Source: Opitutales bacterium
GTDB lineage: Bacteria; Verrucomicrobiota; Verrucomicrobiia; Opitutales; Opitutaceae
Length of the DNA: 10,192 bases
Assembly: GCA_021772595.1 (NCBI GenBank)
Contig: JAJFLS010000702.1
Location: 1 to 10,192, forward strand
Direction: 5' to 3'
Positions within the stretch are counted from its first letter, which is position 1. Each line of letters opens with the position of its first letter. The notes below the pieces were generated by a model, which had not been told where the DNA came from, ran no database searches, and saw nothing but the letters and a program-made list of their open reading frames with translations. The position numbers and the translations under genes are program-made. Of the stretch, positions 5,802 through 10,192 are shown one piece after another.

Positions 5802-7253
5802 TCAATCTGACACCTCCGGCAATCCCGGATCGCCCAACTCCCCCCAATCCGACAATCCGCACCCGAACGGCGCCGCGTTTACAGAGCCCAATCGAACCTC
5901 TCCATCAGCAATCTTGAGCGTCGCAAATCCTCTCTTGGACGCCTCATAAAGATCCGGATGCAATTCCCGGATTTCGCGCTGAAGTGATTCCGGATACATG
6001 CTCAGACCCGCGAAATAGTGATGCCCATTCCGCACTACATGCTCGATCCCCAAGGTCGCCATCACTGCAAGATCGTTTAGCAACGCGACCGGGCCGACAT
6101 TCGCCAAGTCCTCGCCGCTCATCAGCCAAGGTCCGCTTTCCGGCGATTGCTGGCGCTTCCATTCCAGTAAACAGCGATTGGCAATCCCCTTGAAGATCCC
6201 TTTGCAATTCTTGTGACTCGTACCTCGGTATCCAAGTTTCAACGCCCGAGGAAAGCTCGACAACTCCGCATCCGATTCGTCGATGATCATTGGCGGAGCA
6301 TCCGGCCACGCGTCCAGTTCCTCGCGAACAGTGTCCAACAATGCGAAGTCTCGATGCAGTGGCTGCTCCACGAAAATCAGATGCTCCGAATCCAGCATCC
6401 TAGATAATTCAGGCGTTTCTAAATACACCTGCCATTGTTCCTTAAAACTCCCGATGTCCCGAAATTGCTCATTCCCGTCCAAGGTGATTCTATACCCCGG
6501 AACCTGTTCATCTAAGAGCGTCGCAATTCGTTTCAAGCGCGGTATGTCCGTATCCAAATTTCCGCATACCTTTACTTTGAAGAAGCCTAGCCCGTAGCGT
6601 TGAATCGAAGCTTCCAGCGAATGAGGAAGCCCGTCATCGATTGTTTCCTCAACCGCCACATCGCTCGACTGCAACGGATCCCCTAGTCCAATCGTATGGC
6701 GGATTGCAACGTGATCGAGGGAACGATTCAGCAGAAACTCCGAAGGTCGCCGGTCCGCAAGCTCTGGATGAATCAGCCCGAGAATCACGCCTAGCTCATC
6801 ACCTCGAAGCATGTCGCCAAACGCCTTTTCCTTCGAACGGCAAAACCCATCGATCAGTGCGCGCTCAACCAAACTCGTCCCCAAGTGTGCCAGCAAGGAA
6901 GGAACGCCATTCGCCTCCGCCCATTCGGACTGAATCGCGTAAAGCGAATGCCATAGCTGAAAGACCGAAGCGCTTTCTCCCAATTCGATCGCTCCACGAA
7001 CCGCGTGATCGATCGCTTCGAGCATTTCCGGCAGATCCTCTTCGAAGCGCATCTTAGGATTTTTCGTGAACCACTTCGGGGGGAGCCCTTCCGAACTGAG
7101 CCCTTCGACGCGTTGGCCGTTTACAGATAGCTGCAATCGCAGAAACAAATGCGGCAAACGCGTCATACTCGCGATCCCATATTGAAACGGGAAACGCGTC
7201 TCCATCCATCGATGATGAAAGCAAAACTCAACTACCTGAATCGATTCGCCCAT
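5802..7253 (-). CDS. Enolase-superfamily protein (mandelate racemase/muconate lactonizing type), probable sugar-acid dehydratase
   Basis: With the ATG at 7253 the protein has 483 residues; the frame also stays open to a TTG at 7307, but those 18 codons look non-conserved. Numbering from 7253: residues ~1-170 form the capping domain; the barrel carries FFKVKVCGN (225-232), with the KxK catalytic lysine motif (Lys226/Lys228), then three acidic metal ligands in TLDGNEQF (Asp259), FVEQP (Glu296) and IIDESD (Asp325), and a further lysine-bearing strand around SHKNCKG (346-352). This is the MR/MLE architecture, in which enzymes abstract the proton alpha to a carboxylate. At 483 residues it is longer than typical acid-sugar dehydratases (~380-420), with extra sequence at about 150-200 between the cap and the barrel. 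Context with a DapA-family enzyme suggests dehydration of an aldonate or aldarate, but racemase or cycloisomerase activity is not excluded. No Shine-Dalgarno is visible. Confidence 0.83.
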   Translation of the reverse strand: MGESIQVVEFCFHHRWMETRFPFQYGIASMTRLPHLFLRLQLSVNGQRVEGLSSEGLPPKWFTKNPKMRFEEDLPEMLEAIDHAVRGAIELGESASVFQLWHSLYAIQSEWAEANGVPSLLAHLGTSLVERALIDGFCRSKEKAFGDMLRGDELGVILGLIHPELADRRPSEFLLNRSLDHVAIRHTIGLGDPLQSSDVAVEETIDDGLPHSLEASIQRYGLGFFKVKVCGNLDTDIPRLKRIATLLDEQVPGYRITLDGNEQFRDIGSFKEQWQVYLETPELSRMLDSEHLIFVEQPLHRDFALLDTVREELDAWPDAPPMIIDESDAELSSFPRALKLGYRGTSHKNCKGIFKGIANRCLLEWKRQQSPESGPWLMSGEDLANVGPVALLNDLAVMATLGIEHVVRNGHHYFAGLSMYPESLQREIRELHPDLYEASKRGFATLKIADGEVRLGSVNAAPFGCGLSDWGELGDPGLPEVSD

Positions 7254-7328
7254 AAAGTCAGAAGAAACAAATACGATCAGATTCCAACCGTATCGAGGCA
7301 ATTCCAACAGGATGTCAAAAAAGCTGAG

Positions 7329-7379
7329 CTACCTCCCACGCCGAATTCTCGACGTAGCTACGGCGCGCACGCGGCGTGG
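7329..7379. repeat. GC-rich palindromic element with GTAG heads
   Basis: CCACGCCG (7336-7343) is the exact inverted complement of CGGCGTGG (7372-7379), with a 28-nt loop containing GACGTAGCTACGG. GTAG tetranucleotides occur on both strands next to the stems (CTAC at 7329-7332, GTAG at 7354-7357). The element lies in the gap between the MetE-like gene and the enolase-type gene, just beside another hairpin repeat, and probably belongs to the REP-like class found in the other gaps. Confidence 0.5.
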
Positions 7380-7389
7380 ATAATTCCAT

Positions 7390-7460
7390 CTTCGTCATTG
7401 TCTTAATCTTCGTCCTCGTCTCCCGATCGAGATTAAGACTATGACGAAGACAAAGACTGA
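7390..7460. repeat. Hexamer-rich hairpin repeat, copy 1 (downstream of the MetE-like gene)
   Basis: CTTCGTCATTGTCTTAATC (7390-7408) pairs with 7431-7449 with one mismatch in 19 and a 22-nt loop. The arms are low-complexity, built of GTC/TTC or GAC/GAA steps of roughly six bases. Both arms are homologous to the repeat at 8638-8719: the left arm matches at 26 of 29 positions (7393 vs 8639), the right arm at 23 of 27 (7430 vs 8682), in the same orientation. It ends 7 bp before the stop codon of the MetE-like gene, so on that transcript it is the first structure after the gene and may act as a 3' end or terminator hairpin. Confidence 0.82.
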
Positions 7461-7466
7461 AGCTTA

Positions 7467-8492
7467 TCACCCAACCCCCAGAAACAAATCCCGCCCTTTA
7501 ACGAGCGCTTCGATTTTCCGCTCGGCTATCGAGCGCTTCAGCATCCAAAACCCGCAATCCGGGTGAACCCAGCCGATTCGATCGGGACCCGCCTTCGCAT
7601 CCGCCATCTCGATACGACGCGCGACTTCTTCGGGACTCTCAACATGGTTCACCTTGATATCGATGACACCGATACCGAGCTTAATGCGCTGATCGATCTC
7701 CTTCAAAACATCGAGATCGGCATCCGGACGATGAGCGAACTCCATCACAAGATGATCCGTATGTAGACTGTTCAGAAAATCCAATAGCGGTCTCCACTCG
7801 CCCGACTGAATCGTCTGGCCGCCGTAGTTGCCAAAACAAAAATGCACGGCCTTCTCTACCTTCACTTTGTCAAGAATCCGATTGATCGCCTCCGCCGCCA
7901 AAGGAGCGTTCTCCGGGCTGCCGGGCACGTTGGCCTCGTCGACCTGAACGCAAGCGCACGGCAATTCCGAAACTTGCTCCGCCATCACATCCGCGATCGC
8001 CAAAGTGAGGTCTTCGAGATTCCCGTAGTGGTTATCCAACAACGTGCGGGCAAGCATGTAAGGGCTCGTCAAAGTGAACTTCATCGGCCCGCCCGCGACC
8101 GATGCGGACTGCGAGCACGCTTCGAATAAATCCAGCGATCCTTCGCCCAAAGCTTCCGTTACAATGCCGGCCGGTTTCCGGCGAAAGGCCATCTCGTGCT
8201 TTTGAGAAAACGCCTTCGCGTCGCTAATTCCAATCTCCGTTTTTATTCCGCCGATACGAGAAATGAAATACTCGATCATTCCGTTCGTATCCGGATGATT
8301 GAGATCGTAGCGATAGAGCTCGCCATCGGTAGGCAGATCGATTCCCGCATCGCGCTGCAAGCCAACTACGACACGCGTGGCGTCCAAAACGGTTTGCTCG
8401 CTCGGCAGCGTATACAGCCAATCGATTGGCGAAAACGACCCGACGGTCGTTGTTTTGATAGAAGGTCCCTCGATTATTGATGCAGACGACAT
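7467..8492 (-). CDS. Stand-alone C-terminal-domain MetE homologue (cobalamin-independent methionine synthase family)
   Basis: This 341-residue protein corresponds to the catalytic C-terminal half of MetE, a TIM barrel that binds a thiol substrate through zinc and transfers a methyl (or related) group. It starts SIKTTTVGSF (11-20), like the beginning of the MetE C-terminal barrel. The zinc ligands are all recognisable: His217 and Cys219 in VHFCFGNYGG, Glu251 in VMEFAHRPD, and Cys313 in HPDCGFW. QVDEAN (183-188) matches the catalytic QIDEP region. The N-terminal folate-binding half of full MetE (~750 residues in total) is absent, as in archaeal core-MetE proteins and in related enzymes such as epoxyalkane:coenzyme M transferase. 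The methyl donor and thiol acceptor are therefore unknown. It is the first minus-strand gene of the series, flanked on both sides by copies of one hairpin repeat, and divergent from the symporter. No B12 or SAM riboswitch motif is recognisable upstream. Confidence 0.85.
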   Translation of the reverse strand: MSSASIIEGPSIKTTTVGSFSPIDWLYTLPSEQTVLDATRVVVGLQRDAGIDLPTDGELYRYDLNHPDTNGMIEYFISRIGGIKTEIGISDAKAFSQKHEMAFRRKPAGIVTEALGEGSLDLFEACSQSASVAGGPMKFTLTSPYMLARTLLDNHYGNLEDLTLAIADVMAEQVSELPCACVQVDEANVPGSPENAPLAAEAINRILDKVKVEKAVHFCFGNYGGQTIQSGEWRPLLDFLNSLHTDHLVMEFAHRPDADLDVLKEIDQRIKLGIGVIDIKVNHVESPEEVARRIEMADAKAGPDRIGWVHPDCGFWMLKRSIAERKIEALVKGRDLFLGVG

Positions 8493-8580
8493 AGACCGAA
8501 AACGCTAGCGCCTGCTCACCCTACCGACAAGACGAAATCGGATTGTACGGTACGAATTCGGATTCTCTGATCGCGTCCAG

Positions 8581-8614
8581 ATCGTAGGAGCGGCTTTCTT
8601 CCAGGGGCGATTAT
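8581..8614 (+). repeat. Single degenerate GTAG-headed REP-like unit
   Basis: CGTAGGAGCGGCTTTC followed by AGGGGCGATTAT has the same frame of conserved ends as the perfect pair at 5705-5778 (GTAGGAGC, then AGG-GCGAT-AT) with a different stem centre. It has GTAG at 8584-8587. It looks like a diverged relative of that REP class, here as a singlet without an inverted partner. Confidence 0.5.
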
Positions 8615-8637
8615 TCCCATCACCCTGTGCGGTATCA

Positions 8638-8719
8638 TCGTCATTGTCTTCATCTTCGTCTTTGTCTTTGTCCAACGCTTCAGATCAAGACGATGACAAG
8701 GACAAAGATGATGACGAAG
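8638..8719. repeat. Hexamer-rich hairpin repeat, copy 2 (upstream of the MetE-like gene)
   Basis: The left arm 8638-8666 and the reverse complement of 8689-8717 agree at 21 of 29 positions; most mismatches are transitions that G-U pairing could tolerate in one RNA strand. The arms are runs of TCTTCGTC/TTTGTC-type steps. The copy is homologous to 7390-7460 in both arms and in the same orientation, but its centre is 6 bp longer, the length of one repeat unit. The element is intergenic and non-coding in context. Confidence 0.78.
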
Positions 8720-8774
8720 TGGCACCTTTAAACGCACACCTTTCGTACTCTTCTCGTTTTCGTGATTGAAAATA

Positions 8775-8840
8775 CCAGCCCCTTCCTCAGCCTCCCTCCT
8801 CAACTCTCACCTCGATTAGCAAACCCACACCCCCTCTCCC
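8775..8840 (+). promoter_or_regulatory. C-rich, G-poor leader ahead of the symporter start (possible Rho-utilisation-like region)
   Basis: By direct count, 37 of these 66 bases are C and only 4 are G, on the strand that would be the 5' leader RNA of the symporter gene. Unstructured C>G stretches of this kind are typical of rut sites used by Rho. The tract runs up to the TTG start and leaves no room for a purine-rich ribosome binding site. Regulatory function is inference from composition only. Confidence 0.25.
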
Positions 8841-10192
8841 TTGGAAGAACTAGTAGCAATATTAAACAAGTACATCTGGAGCAATTGGCTCGTTGGCCTT
8901 TGCCTTGGAACCGGTCTCTATTTCTCGATCGCAACGCGGTTTCTCCAGGTCCGCCACATCAAGGATATGGCGCGGTACTTGTTCACTGGAGGAGAATCCG
9001 CGAAGGGGCTTTCCTCCTTTCAAGCCTTCGCCCTGGCAGTCTCCGGACGCGTGGGGACCGGCAACATCGCGGGAGTCGCAACTGCAATCGCCATCGGCGG
9101 CCCGGGAGCGGTTTTCTGGATGTGGACAATCGCCTTTCTGGGAGCTGGATCCGCTTTCGTCGAATCGACGCTCGCCCAAATCTACAAGGTCGAAACCGAC
9201 GGCCAGTACCGCGGGGGACCAGCCCACTACATCGAAAAAGGCCTCAAGCAAAAATGGTACGCAGTTCTCTTTGCTGTATCCACCATTTTGGGAACCGGTC
9301 TATTCCTTCCCGGAATCCAATCGAACAGCATCGGGAGCGCCATCAACAACGCTTTTGAAATCGATCCTGTTTGGAGCGGCCTGCTCATCATAACACTCCT
9401 TGGTTTTATCATATTCGGAGGATTCAAGCGCATCGGGCACGTGGCGCAGTGGCTCATCCCCTTAATGGCAGTGGGCTACATCCTGATAGCGACCGGCGTT
9501 ATCGTCGCCAACATCTCGAAACTCCCTGAAGTTTTCGCTCTCATTTTCAAGAGCGCATTTGCTGCCGAGCCCGCGTTTGGAGGCATGCTGGGCATGGCCA
9601 TCGCCTGGGGCGTTAAGCGGGGCATCTACTCCAATGAAGCCGGACAAGGAACCGGGCCCATGGCAGCCGCGACCGCGGAAGTGAGCCACCCTGCCAAGCA
9701 GGGACTCGTACAGGCGTTCTCGGTCTACTTCGACACGTGGTTCGTTTGTACAGCGACTGCCGTTATGATCCTCATCACGGGAGCCTACAATGTTTCTGAT
9801 CCCGGTGGCGGTTTCATTGTCGAAAATCTGCCCGGAGTCGAAACGGGCCCCGCCTTCACCCAGGCCGCGGTCGATTCACTGCTGCCTGGATTTGGAAGCG
9901 CCTTTGTCGCTATCGCCCTTTTCTTTTTCGCGTTCACTACACTAATGGCCTACTATTATTACACGGAGACCAACGTAGCCTATCTCTGGAAGACGCATGC
10001 AGTCCGCGTAAAAGTGATTTTCATCGTGAGGATTCTATTTCTCGGAGTTGTATTCTCTGGATCGATACGGAGCGCTTCACTCGCGTGGGGTCTGGGCGAC
10101 ATCGGAGTCGGCCTTATGGCATGGCTCAATATCGTCGCGATACTCTTGCTCAGCAGACCCGCGTTAAGATGCCTCAAGGATTACGAGTCCCA
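8841..10192 (+). CDS. Sodium:amino-acid (alanine/glycine) symporter, AGCS family (3' truncated by window edge)
   Basis: The frame runs from a TTG at 8841 to the window end, giving 450 visible residues, nearly a full AGCS protein (~450-490). An in-frame TAG at 8817-8819 limits the start, and TTG is the only start candidate before the first membrane helix; it gives LEELVAILNKYIWSNWLVG, a typical family N-terminus. Family landmarks: GTGNIAGVATAI (72-83), GGPGAVFWMW (86-95), GQYRGGPAHYI (121-131) and YSNEAGQGTGPMAAA (263-277), with many hydrophobic helices throughout. Members import alanine, glycine or related amino acids with Na+ across the inner membrane. The gene is divergent from the minus-strand cluster and lacks a Shine-Dalgarno. 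Whether it serves that cluster is unclear; an amino-acid substrate fits poorly with sugar-acid catabolism, so it may be an unrelated neighbour. Confidence 0.9.
   Translation, partial: MEELVAILNKYIWSNWLVGLCLGTGLYFSIATRFLQVRHIKDMARYLFTGGESAKGLSSFQAFALAVSGRVGTGNIAGVATAIAIGGPGAVFWMWTIAFLGAGSAFVESTLAQIYKVETDGQYRGGPAHYIEKGLKQKWYAVLFAVSTILGTGLFLPGIQSNSIGSAINNAFEIDPVWSGLLIITLLGFIIFGGFKRIGHVAQWLIPLMAVGYILIATGVIVANISKLPEVFALIFKSAFAAEPAFGGMLGMAIAWGVKRGIYSNEAGQGTGPMAAATAEVSHPAKQGLVQAFSVYFDTWFVCTATAVMILITGAYNVSDPGGGFIVENLPGVETGPAFTQAAVDSLLPGFGSAFVAIALFFFAFTTLMAYYYYTETNVAYLWKTHAVRVKVIFIVRILFLGVVFSGSIRSASLAWGLGDIGVGLMAWLNIVAILLLSRPALRCLKDYES

Larger units (their letters stand above)
8493..8840. other. Divergent intergenic region between the MetE-like gene and the symporter gene
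   Basis: These 348 bp contain no plausible gene. They must hold the promoters for both the minus-strand MetE-like gene and the plus-strand symporter, but I find no convincing -35/-10 pair. Going left to right: an 8-bp palindrome CGCTAGCG (8503-8510) followed by a minus-strand GTAG (CTAC 8521-8524) close to the MetE-like start; a single REP-like unit at 8581-8614; the second hexamer-rich hairpin at 8638-8719; and a C-rich, G-poor tract at 8775-8840 leading into the symporter start. Confidence 0.6.

Noticed and set aside
7254..7307. TTG start at 7307 for the enolase-superfamily gene, adding 18 residues
   Set aside because: The extension looks non-conserved, TTG is a weak start, and the ATG at 7253 gives a sensible start just before the first cap-domain strand.
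7390..7460. CRISPR-like or tandem-repeat array reading of the GTC/TTC-rich segments
   Set aside because: There are no regularly spaced repeats with unique spacers; the segments are single hairpins with low-complexity arms.
8503..8527. CGCTAGCG palindrome and minus-strand GTAG just upstream of the MetE-like start, as a further REP unit
   Set aside because: The GTAG is not directly followed by a convincing hairpin and no partner copy is visible in the window; too weak to list as its own repeat.
8493..8637. Cobalamin or SAM riboswitch upstream of the MetE-like gene
   Set aside because: I looked for a B12-box-like or SAM-type core on the minus strand and found none; the region is occupied by repeat-like palindromes.
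8762..9393. Plus-strand open frames at 8762-9358 and 8893-9393
   Set aside because: They overlap the AGCS symporter in the other two frames; only the 8841 frame gives conserved transporter motifs through to the window end.

Overview
The window looks like part of a polysaccharide or sugar-acid catabolic region from a Gram-negative, probably marine bacterium. The gene set (Tat-targeted heparinase II/III-type lyase, several sugar-acid enzyme families, Na+ symporter), the absence of Shine-Dalgarno sequences at every start examined, and intergenic gaps filled with palindromic repeats all fit Verrucomicrobiota (Opitutales/Puniceicoccales-like). That assignment is inference: there is no marker gene here.

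Layout: (1) 1-296 (+) is the C-terminal end of a membrane protein. It overlaps by 4 bp (ATGA) the start of (2) 293-2296 (+), an exported heparinase II/III-type polysaccharide lyase. (3) A palindromic repeat pair at 2308-2395 fills the convergent gap. (4) Five minus-strand genes follow, listed here in transcription order: 8492-7467, a stand-alone MetE C-terminal (cobalamin-independent methionine synthase) homologue; 7253-5802, an enolase-superfamily (mandelate racemase/muconate lactonizing) enzyme; 5587-4793, a sugar phosphate isomerase/epimerase-type TIM barrel; 4760-3714, an NAD(P)-dependent epimerase/dehydrogenase-like Rossmann protein; and 3482-2406, a DHDPS/NAL (DapA) family aldolase or dehydratase. 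(5) Divergent from these, 8841 to the window end (+), is an AGCS-family sodium:amino-acid symporter that starts at TTG and runs off the edge.

Working model (inference): the lyase cuts an acidic polysaccharide outside the cytoplasm, and the transporter upstream of it may import products. Rossmann oxidoreductase + enolase-superfamily dehydratase + DapA-family aldolase/dehydratase + isomerase is the enzyme set used to oxidise a sugar or uronate, dehydrate the sugar acid to a 2-keto-3-deoxy acid and cleave or dehydrate that further. None of the members can be given a specific substrate from sequence alone, and several have atypical active-site motifs, so the pathway may be uncharacterised. No regulator is encoded in the window.

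The most striking non-coding signal is that every larger intergenic gap carries a palindromic element. Several have a GTAG head next to a hairpin, as in REP/BIME elements. One 177-bp element has long terminal inverted repeats. Two homologous hexamer-rich (GTCTTN/GACAAN-like) hairpins flank the MetE-like gene in the same orientation.
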